A stretch of 64,000 nucleotides of DNA from Fibrivirga algicola. Its GTDB lineage: Bacteria > Bacteroidota > Bacteroidia > Cytophagales > Spirosomataceae. The stretch's first letter is position 1, and every line of letters starts with the position of its first letter. The notes under the pieces were generated by a model. It saw only the letters and a program-made list of their open reading frames with translations, was not told the origin of the DNA and did not search any database. The stretch spans positions 186,001 through 250,000 of the forward strand of contig NZ_WAEL01000008.1 of assembly GCF_011742925.1 (NCBI RefSeq), written 5' to 3'. This document shows, piece by piece, positions 8,708 to 16,519 of the stretch. The position numbers and the translations under genes were made by a program.

Positions 8708-9271
8708 TTACTTAACTCGTTCCTGATATTCCCGTGTGCGGGTATCGACGCGGATTTTGTCGCCCTGATTAATGAACAAGGGGACGTTAATCATAGCCCC
8801 AGACTCTACCTCGACGCGCTTTTTGGCACCGCTCGATGTATCGCCTTTCAGACCTGGCTCAGCATAAGTTACCTCTAATTCTACCGAGACAGGTAGCTCG
8901 CAGGTTAAGGGGGTGTCGTTTTCGGCATTCATCAGAATCTCTACCTCCTGACCTTCCCGCATCAGATCAGACTGATCAAGGATTTTCTCATCGATATTAA
9001 TCTGATCGAATGTTTCCTGATCCATGAAGTTATAACCTGCCTCATCTTTGTAGAGATACTGGAATTTTCGACGTTCAACCCGAACTGGAATAATTGTTGC
9101 TCCAGAGTTAAAGGTATTGTCGATAACCCGGCCAGTGGTCAGGCTTTTCAGCTTCGTACGAACGAAAGCGGCACCTTTGCCGGGCTTAACGTGTTGAAAT
9201 TCAACAATCTGAAATAGGTCGTAGTTATGATTGATAACTAAGCCGTTCCGAATATCTGCGGTCGTTGCCAT
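8708..9271 (-). CDS. efp: translation elongation factor P
   Basis: The 187-residue protein has the three-domain length of bacterial EF-P. The N-terminal KOW-like domain carries the conserved loop KPGKGAAF with Lys32 at the tip, the position modified or exposed for contact with the P-site tRNA. The OB domains contain NFMDQETFDQ and end with GDKIRVDTRTREYQERV. It relieves ribosome stalling at proline runs. It lies between fabH and accB in the operon, an arrangement common in Bacteroidota. I see no modification gene (epmA/epmB or earP) in the window. Confidence 0.96.
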   Translation of the reverse strand: MATTADIRNGLVINHNYDLFQIVEFQHVKPGKGAAFVRTKLKSLTTGRVIDNTFNSGATIIPVRVERRKFQYLYKDEAGYNFMDQETFDQINIDEKILDQSDLMREGQEVEILMNAENDTPLTCELPVSVELEVTYAEPGLKGDTSSGAKKRVEVESGAMINVPLFINQGDKIRVDTRTREYQERVK

Positions 9272-9280
9272 AAAAAATAG

Positions 9281-9367
9281 TTGTCAGTTGTCAGCCTTCA
9301 GTTGCTTCATTTGTTGATAAAGATGACTTTGCAGCGCAACTGAAGACTGAAGACTGCAAACTGCAAA
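9281..9367. repeat. heptad inverted-repeat element, fabH-efp spacer
   Basis: The left arm (9281-9305) reads TTGTCAG TTGTCAG CCTTCAG TTGC, and the right arm (about 9335-9367) is its inverted relative with ACTGAAG/ACTGCAA units. The spacing of units is 7 nt in both arms. It occupies most of the spacer between fabH and efp. Confidence 0.78.
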
Positions 9368-9372
9368 TTCAT

Positions 9373-10356
9373 TTAGTAGGCCCACTTCACGTATACTGCC
9401 GACCAGGTGAACCCGCCGCCAAAGGCTGCAAGCACCAAGTTATCGCCTTTGGTCAACCGCGACTCATAGTCAAACAGGCAGAGTGGAATAGTGGCAGCTG
9501 TGGTGTTGCCATACTTATGAATATTGAGCATCACCTTGTCTGAACCAATTCCCATTCTGTTGGCCGTGGCGTCGATAATTCGTTTGTTAGCCTGATGCGG
9601 CACCAACCACGCCACATCGCCTCCATCGAGGTTGTTTCGCTGCATGATCTCGGCAGATACGTCAGCCATGTTTTTCACGGCAAACTTAAACACCGATGGA
9701 CCGTCCTGATACACATAATGCCATCGCTTTTCAACGGTTTCGTGTGTGGGTGGGTACCGGCTACCACCTGCTTTCTGGAACAAGTGATACTGCCCTACAC
9801 CGTCTGAACGGATGATCGAGTCAATTACACCATATCCGTCTTCAGCCGCTTCGAGCAATACAGCGCCAGCGCCGTCGCCGAATAGCACACAGGTTGTGCG
9901 GTCTGTATAATCGGTAATGGCCGACATTTTATCGGCCCCCACAACGATCACCTTGCGGTATTTGCCGCTTTCAATAAACTGTGTTCCTACGGTTAGTGCA
10001 TATAGGAAACCTGAACAGGCAGCCTGGATATCGAAACTGCCCACATTACGAATACCCGTCATCTCGCAGATGAGCGTTGCAGTGGCCGGGAAAACGTAGT
10101 CGGGGGTAACGGTAGCACAGATGAGTAAGTCAACTTCTTCGGGGGCCGTGTTGGTTTTCGCCAGTAGCCCACGAACAGCCTCAGCGCCCATGTGCGAACT
10201 TCCCATACCTTCTCCCTTGAGTATGTGGCGTTCTTTGATGCCCGTGCGGGAGGTGATCCACTCATCGTTGGTATCGACCATCCGCTCCAGTTCGGCATTG
10301 GTCAATATATAGTCAGGTACGTAGCCATGGACACCGGTAATTGCTGCTTTCATCAT
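9373..10356 (-). CDS. fabH: beta-ketoacyl-ACP synthase III
   Basis: From the ATG at 10356 the protein is 327 residues, the usual FabH length; a longer frame from 10410 would overlap plsX and add an unrelated N-terminus. A second ATG at 10353 is equally possible. The catalytic triad is visible: Cys114 in QAACSGFL, His in VPHQANKRI and Asn in YGNTTAATI. The enzyme condenses acetyl- or branched-chain acyl-CoA with malonyl-ACP to start fatty-acid synthesis. It follows plsX in the operon, the classical pairing. Confidence 0.96.
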   Translation of the reverse strand: MMKAAITGVHGYVPDYILTNAELERMVDTNDEWITSRTGIKERHILKGEGMGSSHMGAEAVRGLLAKTNTAPEEVDLLICATVTPDYVFPATATLICEMTGIRNVGSFDIQAACSGFLYALTVGTQFIESGKYRKVIVVGADKMSAITDYTDRTTCVLFGDGAGAVLLEAAEDGYGVIDSIIRSDGVGQYHLFQKAGGSRYPPTHETVEKRWHYVYQDGPSVFKFAVKNMADVSAEIMQRNNLDGGDVAWLVPHQANKRIIDATANRMGIGSDKVMLNIHKYGNTTAATIPLCLFDYESRLTKGDNLVLAAFGGGFTWSAVYVKWAY

Positions 10357-10375
10357 ATAGTATGTTACGGGAGAC

Positions 10376-11320
10376 TCACTTAAGCGCCAAGGCAATTTTT
10401 GTGTGGGCATCTGCCTCTACCTGCCGAATGGCCAGCGTGAGCATATTTTTAATTGCCGTAGGTGAGGAGATACCATGGGCAATGATAACGTTACCGTTCA
10501 CGCCAATTATTGGGCTCCCACCAATGGATTCATAGTTGGTCCGATCAATGAAATCGTCTTTTAGCCCTCGCTGTGTGGCCACGGCAAAAAAAGACTCTCC
10601 AAGCTTGAACAGGGAGTTACCGGTGAAACCATCTGTAACGATGACATCTGCACGGTTCATGAACATGTCTTTCCCTTCAATGTTGCCAACAAAGTTGATG
10701 CGACGCGATTCTTTCAGAAGTTGGTGAGCGGCCTGCGCCACGAGCGAACCTTTCTGTTCCTCTTCGCCGATATTCATCAGGGCCACCCGGGGAACATCGA
10801 TGCCAAACATGTGCTTTGTATAGATCGAGCCGAGTTCACCAAACTGAGCCAGCATTTCGGGCTTGCAATCGGCATTGGCCCCTATATCGAGCATTACGGC
10901 CGTGCTACCGTCTATTTGGGGTACAAAACCTGCAATACAGGGCCGAATAACACCTTCAATGGCTTTGATGCTGAACAGAGCGCCCACGTGCATAGCCCCG
11001 GTGTTTCCTGCACTACAGAACGCGTCTATCTGGCGTTCTTTTAATAATTTGAACCCAATGCTGATGGTCGAATTAGGTTTTTGTGACAGGGCTTTGGTTG
11101 GGTGCTCGCCCATTCCAATCACTTCATCAGCCTGGATTAGCGTGATAGCTTGATGATTAGTCAATCCCAATCGGTCAAGTTGTGCTGTTAGTACTGCTTC
11201 AGGGCCAATCAACACAAGGGTAACATCATCGGGCAGACCAGCTTTTATGGCAGCAGCAACGCCTTCTATAATTGCTTCCGGCGCAAAATCGCCACCCAGG
11301 GCATCCACGGCAATCTTCAT
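10376..11320 (-). CDS. plsX: phosphate acyltransferase PlsX
   Basis: The 314-residue protein starts [20 protein letters not shown], the hallmark PlsX N-terminus, and contains [18 protein letters not shown] and the glycine-rich [14 protein letters not shown]. It makes acyl-phosphate from acyl-ACP, the first step of phospholipid synthesis with PlsY. It lies between rpmF and fabH, the order widely conserved in bacteria. Length is slightly short of the usual 330 or so but all conserved blocks appear present. Confidence 0.95.
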   Translation of the reverse strand: MKIAVDALGGDFAPEAIIEGVAAAIKAGLPDDVTLVLIGPEAVLTAQLDRLGLTNHQAITLIQADEVIGMGEHPTKALSQKPNSTISIGFKLLKERQIDAFCSAGNTGAMHVGALFSIKAIEGVIRPCIAGFVPQIDGSTAVMLDIGANADCKPEMLAQFGELGSIYTKHMFGIDVPRVALMNIGEEEQKGSLVAQAAHQLLKESRRINFVGNIEGKDMFMNRADVIVTDGFTGNSLFKLGESFFAVATQRGLKDDFIDRTNYESIGGSPIIGVNGNVIIAHGISSPTAIKNMLTLAIRQVEADAHTKIALALK

Positions 11321-11531
11321 TTTATCGAGCAGCTTAATGTGCCAATATCCGGCAGAGTTAGGTATTGGGCGCGTAAAATTAGTAGCCGAGGGGCAATAAA
11401 AAAGTATTCCGCGTTCATCTTAGACCCGATGTCGGCGAAATACTTTCTCACTTCATGCGATGAATGTACCGCAGGAAGGTGCTTTTTCGGCGAAAAAACC
11501 CTCCCCGGCAGAGTCGGGAACCAACCGGGCT

Positions 11532-11726
11532 TTACACCGTAGGTCGGTATCCTTCAACAATCATTTTGCCACGATAGAAGAGGTTACCCTCAAATACATG
11601 GGCGTGGTGACGCTCGTGAACTTCACCCGTTGTTGAATCAGTAGCCAGCGTTACAGCTTCTACTTTGTAGTGGGTCCGGCGTTTGTCGCGGCGAGTAGTC
11701 GAGTGGCGGCGTTTGGGGTGTGCCAT
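11532..11726 (-). CDS. rpmF: 50S ribosomal protein L32
   Basis: The 64-residue basic protein starts MAHPKRRHSTTRRDKRRTHY, typical of L32. The C-terminal half lacks the CxxC pair of zinc-binding L32 paralogues, so this is a zinc-free form. It lies between the DUF177 gene and plsX, the standard operon order. The 211-bp gap to plsX contains no gene. Confidence 0.96.
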   Translation of the reverse strand: MAHPKRRHSTTRRDKRRTHYKVEAVTLATDSTTGEVHERHHAHVFEGNLFYRGKMIVEGYRPTV

Positions 11727-11736
11727 AAGTAGTTAT

Positions 11737-11838
11737 CAGTTTGACGTTTGATGTTTGGGGTTTCCATCGATTGTACACCTAGACACCTTGCGGCGGGATA
11801 ACAACTCGAACCGGTAAACCGGCAAACGCCAAACAGTT
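11737..11838. repeat. heptad inverted-repeat element, yceD-rpmF spacer
   Basis: The left arm (11737-11763) reads GTTTGAC GTTTGAT GTTTGGG GTTT. The right arm (11811-11838), read on the other strand, gives CTGTTTG GCGTTTG CCGGTTT. The arms are more diverged than in the acc spacers but keep the 7-nt period. It fills the spacer between the DUF177 gene stop and the rpmF start. Confidence 0.7.
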
Positions 11839-11841
11839 GTT

Positions 11842-12405
11842 TTAGTTATTACTCAATTTACGCAGGGCCTCCCAACGGGGATCCACCACGGTTTTTTCTT
11901 CGTTTGTTTCATCCTCCTCAGCTTCAGTTGCTGCGTCAGACGAATAAATCAATTTACCATCCAGTTGATCATCGTCCTGGTCTTCCTCACGAAAACGGGG
12001 ATGAAGTCCTCTCATTGGCATCGACAACACGATGTAATCGAATATGTAGCGGGCTACGTTGATGGTTGCGGTGTTCCGCTCGATCAGTTCGATTTCGTCG
12101 GTTAGCTCCTCATTGCGATCGGCGAACTTCAAAAACAGCGTTTGACGCGTATCTATATGTTCATCGTACAAATCGAGGCTCCGGTCACAGGTACGTTCCA
12201 CTGATCCAGTGATCGAAAAGTCCAGACGAATCATGGTCTCTGACTTATCAAGGGTCAGGTGCGTCTGCACCTCACCTTTTTTAATCAGCTGTTGCTCAAG
12301 GGCTTGAAAAAACGCTTCGCCCGACGAATAGTCGTATTCGTAGCGTTTTGGCTCCAAACCAATGATATTGATATCGTATTGCCGCAGTTCGTTCACCTCA
12401 ATCAT
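11842..12405 (-). CDS. DUF177 (YceD-like) protein
   Basis: The 187-residue acidic protein lies directly upstream of rpmF, the position of the YceD/DUF177 family. The family motif region is visible as GSVERTCDRSLDLYDEHI (single Cys) and the acidic tail FREEDQDDDQLDG, ending in DPRWEALRKL. In E. coli and plants this family affects 23S rRNA accumulation; the mechanism is unclear. It is the first gene of the operon, with a -7 box 16 bp upstream of its ATG. Function here is by family and position only. Confidence 0.88.
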   Translation of the reverse strand: MIEVNELRQYDINIIGLEPKRYEYDYSSGEAFFQALEQQLIKKGEVQTHLTLDKSETMIRLDFSITGSVERTCDRSLDLYDEHIDTRQTLFLKFADRNEELTDEIELIERNTATINVARYIFDYIVLSMPMRGLHPRFREEDQDDDQLDGKLIYSSDAATEAEEDETNEEKTVVDPRWEALRKLSNN

Positions 12406-12420
12406 TCGCTAACAAGGCCG

Positions 12421-12428
12421 CAAAGATA
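12421..12428 (-). promoter_or_regulatory. -7 box (TATCTTTG) of the yceD-accC operon
   Basis: Minus-strand TATCTTTG is a full match to TAnnTTTG, 16 bp before the DUF177 ATG, so the leader would be very short. No clear -33 element is visible. It is the only good promoter match ahead of the seven-gene operon. Confidence 0.5.
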
Positions 12429-12472
12429 CGAATCGTTTGCGAATTGGGGAAGATGCACACAGGAATTTACAC

Positions 12473-13126
12473 CTAAACCGCCTTGCTGGTCAGCTTTTGC
12501 TTCACAAACTGAACGATAATTGGCATCAGTGACAGCCCGACAATACCGAATACAACGATCTCGAAGTTCTTCTGCACAATTTCGAGGTTACCAAAGAAGT
12601 AGCCCAGCAGCGTGATGCTCACTACCCACAACACAGCACCGATTATACAGTTCTTTATATAGGTACTGTAATTCATGCTGCCAGCCCCGGCTACGAACGG
12701 CGCAATTGTGCGCACGATTGGAATGAACCGGGCAATAATCACCGTACGTCCTCCGTGCTTAGCGTAAAACTTCTCGGTTTCGGTGATGTATTCACGTTTA
12801 AAAAACAGGATACGCTCGCGCGACTTGATCTGCGTGCCTAATTTACGACCCACGAAATAGTTAACATTATCGCCCAGCAGAGCCGCTACAATAAGCAACG
12901 GGATGATGATCGCCACATTCAGCTCATTCGTATCACGGGCTGCCAGCGCACCGGCGGCAAAGAGTAACGAATCACCTGGTAACAGAGGCATCACGATCAG
13001 GCCTGTCTCGGTGAAAACGATCAGGAACAGAATGGCGTACAGCAGCACACCGTACTCATTAGCCCACAGATCGAGAAACTTGTCGAGGTGGAGCAGGAAA
13101 TCGAGGAGAGATTTAATTATTTCCAT
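12473..13126 (-). CDS. DedA family membrane protein
   Basis: The 217-residue protein has several hydrophobic segments and the DedA/VTT signature: ETGLIVMPLLPGDSLLFAAG near 42-60, NYFVGRKLG, and the GGRTVIIARFIPIVRTIAPF block. DedA proteins are inner-membrane lipid scramblases or transporters (undecaprenyl-phosphate or phosphatidylethanolamine). It is monocistronic between the yceD operon and comA. The substrate cannot be told from sequence alone. Confidence 0.92.
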   Translation of the reverse strand: MEIIKSLLDFLLHLDKFLDLWANEYGVLLYAILFLIVFTETGLIVMPLLPGDSLLFAAGALAARDTNELNVAIIIPLLIVAALLGDNVNYFVGRKLGTQIKSRERILFFKREYITETEKFYAKHGGRTVIIARFIPIVRTIAPFVAGAGSMNYSTYIKNCIIGAVLWVVSITLLGYFFGNLEIVQKNFEIVVFGIVGLSLMPIIVQFVKQKLTSKAV

Positions 13127-13255
13127 GGGGACGAAAAGAAATCTGAAGAGTCGTTATATATAGGTAGGATGCAGTCTGTAAAAGTTAATCTGACCAGGCG
13201 GTGCTGCCTGCTCTACCAGGGTTACCCAGCTAAACCGACTTTTCAGACGCTCACG

Positions 13256-14017
13256 CTATTTGTCCAGGAAGAAGCTGAATGTATCGCCACGGAGTCCCAG
13301 CCGAATAGTTTCGAGTGGAATAATTTCGTTGGGAGCGATGTTACCGACGTTCACATTGGCGCCCAGTAGCTTCACAAACCAAACCTGCTGTTCTTTCTGA
13401 GGGGCTTCCCAAATGATTTTTTCCGACGGAATCTGAGTCAGGATTTCTTCAACCAGCCCCTGACGTACCTCACCACTGGCGCGGAACAGACCAACCGTAC
13501 CACCCTCGCGGGCTTCGCCGATCACTTTCCAGGCCCCCGCTTCGAGTTCGGTGGTCATCAGTTTGATCCATTTATAAGGAGGAATAATTTTGGCCTCGTC
13601 TTTCGAGCCTACCTCCGACAACACGGTTACCTGCTGGGCCAGCGTACGAATGTATTCACATTTCTCGTCGGGATCCATCTCCAGGGAGCCGTCTGATACT
13701 TCAGCGAATTTGAGATCGTATTTATCGAGCAGCCTGCGGTAATCCTCAAACTGGTTTCGGACCACAAACGCTTCGAATAAGGTACCGCCAAAATAGACGG
13801 GGATACCCGCAGCTTTGTAGGCGTCGAGTTTCTGTTGTAGGTTGGGCGTGACAAAAGAAGTAGCCCAGCCGAGCTTAACGATGTCGATATAGTCTGCTGA
13901 CATCGACAACATATCTTCTACCTCGCGCAGGCTGAGGCCTTTGTCCATAACCATCGTAAACCCACTGTGGCGTGGTTTTGCGGTGCGTTCAGGAATTTGA
14001 GTTAACGTATAATTCAT
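13256..14017 (-). CDS. comA: phosphosulfolactate synthase (ComA family)
   Basis: The 253-residue TIM-barrel protein shows FTMVMDKGLSL, ADYIDIVKLGWATSF, VYFGGTLFE and the phosphate-side stretch EVGSKDEAKI. These match (2R)-phospho-3-sulfolactate synthase, which adds sulfite to phosphoenolpyruvate. In archaea this starts coenzyme M synthesis; in bacteria the product can feed sulfolactate or sulfonolipid pathways. No comB, comC or other partner lies next to it. A consensus promoter (TTG-N21-TACTTTTG) precedes it at 14055-14086. Reaction is known for the family; the role here is inference. Confidence 0.88.
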   Translation of the reverse strand: MNYTLTQIPERTAKPRHSGFTMVMDKGLSLREVEDMLSMSADYIDIVKLGWATSFVTPNLQQKLDAYKAAGIPVYFGGTLFEAFVVRNQFEDYRRLLDKYDLKFAEVSDGSLEMDPDEKCEYIRTLAQQVTVLSEVGSKDEAKIIPPYKWIKLMTTELEAGAWKVIGEAREGGTVGLFRASGEVRQGLVEEILTQIPSEKIIWEAPQKEQQVWFVKLLGANVNVGNIAPNEIIPLETIRLGLRGDTFSFFLDK

Positions 14018-14054
14018 TCGATCTTGTACGGGTACATGTTATCGTATAATCGCG

Positions 14055-14086
14055 CAAAAGTAGCAAGACTTACCAGAAACTCACAA
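14055..14086 (-). promoter_or_regulatory. promoter of the phosphosulfolactate synthase gene
   Basis: On the minus strand TTG (14086-14084) is followed after 21 nt by TACTTTTG (14062-14055), matching the Bacteroidota consensus, 38 bp before the ATG. Confidence 0.6.
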
Positions 14087-14148
14087 TTAAATACACACAT
14101 ACACGCCGTTTTAGGCGGTATAGCTTAGTTAAGTGCTATTTTCGTTCT

Positions 14149-14586
14149 ATGGAAATAAACCAAAGACTTGCCGTATTTCAGGCCCTGATCGGCCAACCGA
14201 TGAATCAGAGCCCCTCGGGCGTAGGGCGCTGGCTAAACGGTACACTAATAGAGGTCGATGAGGGGCGAATTGTGGCCAGGTACGTTGTACGCGACGATAT
14301 GGTGAACCCTATGCAGGTATTACATGGAGGTGCAGCTTCGGCTATTCTGGATGATCTGTGCGGCTTAACTGTGTTTGCGATGGGCCGTGAGTTTGCCTTC
14401 ACCTCGGTAAACTTAGCCATAGACTTTCTGAATGCGGCCCGTCTAGGCGACGAACTCACTGCCGAAGCCAATGTAGTGCGGGCCGGGCGAAACATCATTC
14501 ATGTGGAGGGCCGAATTACCAGCGCCACCGGCAAATTGATTGCCAAGTGTAGCACCAACTTGGTGCAGACGGGCATCAAGCTTTAG
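14149..14586 (+). CDS. PaaI-family hotdog thioesterase
   Basis: The 145-residue single hotdog-domain protein contains the family signature NPMQVLHGGAASAILDDLCG, with the HGG turn and the downstream acidic residue, then the central strand FTSVNLAIDFL and VEGRITSATGKLIAK. Proteins of this type hydrolyse acyl- or aryl-CoA esters in the cytoplasm. It is divergent from comA and lies upstream of rplU without sharing a transcript, as rplU has its own promoter. The substrate is unknown. Confidence 0.88.
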   Translation: MEINQRLAVFQALIGQPMNQSPSGVGRWLNGTLIEVDEGRIVARYVVRDDMVNPMQVLHGGAASAILDDLCGLTVFAMGREFAFTSVNLAIDFLNAARLGDELTAEANVVRAGRNIIHVEGRITSATGKLIAKCSTNLVQTGIKL

Positions 14587-14691
14587 TCTGTTCTATATGG
14601 TTTATGGGTGCGTCACTTCATCAAACAACTCACGACTGAGTGGCTTAACCACAAACCTCGACCAACAAACGACAAACTAATTTTTTTTTCC

Positions 14692-14699
14692 TACCTTTG
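14692..14699 (+). promoter_or_regulatory. -7 box (TACCTTTG) of the rplU-rpmA operon
   Basis: TACCTTTG follows a T9 run and lies 29 bp before the rplU ATG. It is a full match to TAnnTTTG. A clear -33 TTG is not seen. Confidence 0.6.
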
Positions 14700-14728
14700 C
14701 ACCCTCATTTTCAATATACACACGAATC

Positions 14729-15046
14729 ATGTACGCAATCGTAGAGATCGCAGGGCAGCAATTTAAAATCGAGAAGGGCCGCTTCATCTATACCCACAGA
14801 CTGGGTGGTGACGTGGACGCTGCACTTGCCTCCGACCAGGTGAAAGTTCTCCTGGTTGACAACGAAGGTGCGATTACCGTTGGTGCTCCTACAGTAGCAG
14901 GCGCAACGGTATCGGCCACAATCGTCGAGCACCTGAAAGGCGAAAAAGTTATCGTCTTCAAAAAGAAACGCCGGAAAGGGTACAAGAAGAAAAACGGCCA
15001 CCGTCAGTACCTGACTAAACTGCAAATCAACGACATCACCGTCTAA
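14729..15046 (+). CDS. rplU: 50S ribosomal protein L21
   Basis: The 105-residue protein starts MYAIVEIAGQQFKIEKGRFI and ends with the L21 signature KRRKGYKKKNGHRQYLTKL. Length is normal. It is followed by rpmA on the same strand, the universal L21-L27 pair, with a heptad inverted-repeat element in the spacer. Confidence 0.98.
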   Translation: MYAIVEIAGQQFKIEKGRFIYTHRLGGDVDAALASDQVKVLLVDNEGAITVGAPTVAGATVSATIVEHLKGEKVIVFKKKRRKGYKKKNGHRQYLTKLQINDITV

Positions 15047-15051
15047 AACTA

Positions 15052-15133
15052 GTTTGACGTTTGTTGTTTGACGTTTGAGGTTGCCCTGCAAGTTTGCCAA
15101 GCAACATCGAACGCCAACCGTCAGACATCAAAC
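15052..15133. repeat. heptad inverted-repeat element, rplU-rpmA spacer
   Basis: Arms 15052-15084 and 15101-15133 are exactly 33 nt each around a 16-nt loop. The left arm is GTTTGAC GTTTGTT GTTTGAC GTTTGAG GTTGC and the right arm is its inverted relative (about 24 of 33 positions pair). It takes up most of the 100-bp spacer between the two ribosomal genes. Confidence 0.82.
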
Positions 15134-15146
15134 CATTTCCTAAAAA

Positions 15147-15437
15147 ATGGCACACAAGAAAGGCGTCGGTAGTTCTAGGAACGGCCGTGACAGCATCAGC
15201 AAGCGACTGGGCGTCAAATTATTCGGTGGTCAGAAGGCCATCGCAGGTAACATCATCATTCGTCAGCGTGGTACAAAGCACCACCCCGGCAAAAACGTAG
15301 GTATGGGCAAAGACCACACCCTGTTTGCGCTCGTTGACGGCACGGTTCTATTCACGAAAGGCCGGGCTGACCGGTCAATGGTGAATATCGTTCCGGCTTC
15401 AGAAGTAGCAGCTCCAGTAGCTGTTGCAGCTGAGTAG
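15147..15437 (+). CDS. rpmA: 50S ribosomal protein L27
   Basis: The 96-residue protein starts [20 protein letters not shown], with the L27 core [20 protein letters not shown] and [12 protein letters not shown]. The N-terminus has no Firmicutes-type cleavable extension. It has an Ala/Val-rich tail of about 12 residues. It is the second gene of the L21-L27 operon, ended by the terminator at 15460-15490. Confidence 0.98.
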   Translation: MAHKKGVGSSRNGRDSISKRLGVKLFGGQKAIAGNIIIRQRGTKHHPGKNVGMGKDHTLFALVDGTVLFTKGRADRSMVNIVPASEVAAPVAVAAE

Positions 15438-15459
15438 ATTCAAACCTAGTACAGAAAGG

Positions 15460-15490
15460 AACCGCTTGTTTGACCAACAGGCGGTTTTTT
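15460..15490 (+). terminator. terminator of the rplU-rpmA operon
   Basis: Arms AACCGCTTGTT and AACAGGCGGTT (one G-T pair) are followed by TTTTTT, 22 bp after the rpmA stop. Confidence 0.88.
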
Positions 15491-15611
15491 CATGCCCGTA
15501 TGCTGCCATCCTGCCTACGAACCTTTCCTGTTAGTGTAGGTTCATTTCTGTAAATCGGTTGCACCGCTCGGTTGCCACCGGTAACTTCGGGCCTTCATAC
15601 AATCAACCTAT

Positions 15612-16433
15612 ATGGATCAACTGTTTACGGCAGAAGCCATTGTTAGCCTGCTCACCCTCACGTTTCTGGAAATCGTGCTGGGTATCGACAACATCATTTT
15701 TATTTCTATTGCTGCCAACAAATTATCGCCATCCGACCAGCCCAAAGCACGTAACATTGGTTTATTGCTGGCCATGATTTTCCGGGTGGCCCTGCTATTT
15801 GGTATATCCGTGTTGATTTCGCTCAGTAAACCGTTTATGCACATCGATACAAAGTGGCTGGTGGCAGCCCCTACCGGACAGAGTATCATTCTATTTGTGG
15901 GAGGGTTATTCCTGTTGTACAAGGCAACCTCTGAGATTCATCATAAACTGGAGGGTGACCCGCATAATGATGAAGTACAGGCGAATGACAAAAAAACGGG
16001 TAAAGCAACCGTTTCCAGCGTAGTTGCGCAGATTGCCATCATCAATGTTGTTTTCTCGATTGACTCGATCCTGACGGCAGTTGGCCTCACGCAAAACGTA
16101 ACCGTGATGATTATCGCCGTAGTGTTGTCCGTAGTGATTATGATGTTTTTTGCTGGTCCCGTTGGTCGTTTTGTCAATGAGCACCCAAGCGTTCAAATGC
16201 TGGGGCTGGCTTTCCTGATCATGATTGGCTTTATGCTCATTGCCGAAGGCGCACACCTGTCTGAAGTTGTCTTCTTCAACGCCCCCGTCGGTGTGGTACC
16301 CAAGGGCTATCTGTATTTCGCCATTGCCTTCTCGTTACTGGTCGAGTTTCTGAATATGAAACTCCGCAAAAACCAGAAACCCATTCACATGCGGGGATAC
16401 GAAGAACAGGCTAGCCGTGAAGGACTGATTTAG
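15612..16433 (+). CDS. TerC family membrane protein
   Basis: The 273-residue protein has multiple hydrophobic segments and the TerC hallmarks TFLEIVLGIDNIIFISIAAN near the start and VVFSIDSILTAVGLTQ in the second half, each with acidic residues inside membrane segments. TerC/Alx/MeeF-type proteins export manganese, including to metallate secreted proteins. The tellurite name is historical, and no tellurite genes are near. It precedes nuoN on the same strand with an 86-bp spacer holding an inverted-repeat element. Metal specificity is inferred from the family. Confidence 0.9.
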   Translation: MDQLFTAEAIVSLLTLTFLEIVLGIDNIIFISIAANKLSPSDQPKARNIGLLLAMIFRVALLFGISVLISLSKPFMHIDTKWLVAAPTGQSIILFVGGLFLLYKATSEIHHKLEGDPHNDEVQANDKKTGKATVSSVVAQIAIINVVFSIDSILTAVGLTQNVTVMIIAVVLSVVIMMFFAGPVGRFVNEHPSVQMLGLAFLIMIGFMLIAEGAHLSEVVFFNAPVGVVPKGYLYFAIAFSLLVEFLNMKLRKNQKPIHMRGYEEQASREGLI

Positions 16434-16446
16434 CGTTAATACTGCC

Positions 16447-16511
16447 GAATTAAGAAGCAGGAATACTGGTTCATTGAACGCATCTCATTCTTGCTTCTTA
16501 CTTCTTAATTG
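16447..16511. repeat. heptad-type inverted repeat, terC-nuoN spacer
   Basis: The left arm (16447-16464) GAATTAAGAAGCAGGAAT pairs with the right arm (16487-16511) ATTCTTG CTTCTTA CTTCTTA ATTG. The right arm carries an extra 7-nt unit. The sequence differs from the GTTTnnn elements but shares the 7-nt period, the inverted layout and the operon-spacer position. Confidence 0.6.
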
Positions 16512-16519
16512 CCTGCCAA

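Noticed and set aside
8011-9367. The repeated GTTT-rich spacers as a CRISPR array
   Set aside because: The units are 7 nt, degenerate and arranged as inverted arms within separate spacers, not as identical repeats with regular unique spacers; no cas genes.
15612-16433. TerC as tellurite resistance
   Set aside because: No other ter genes are near; the family's better supported role is manganese export.
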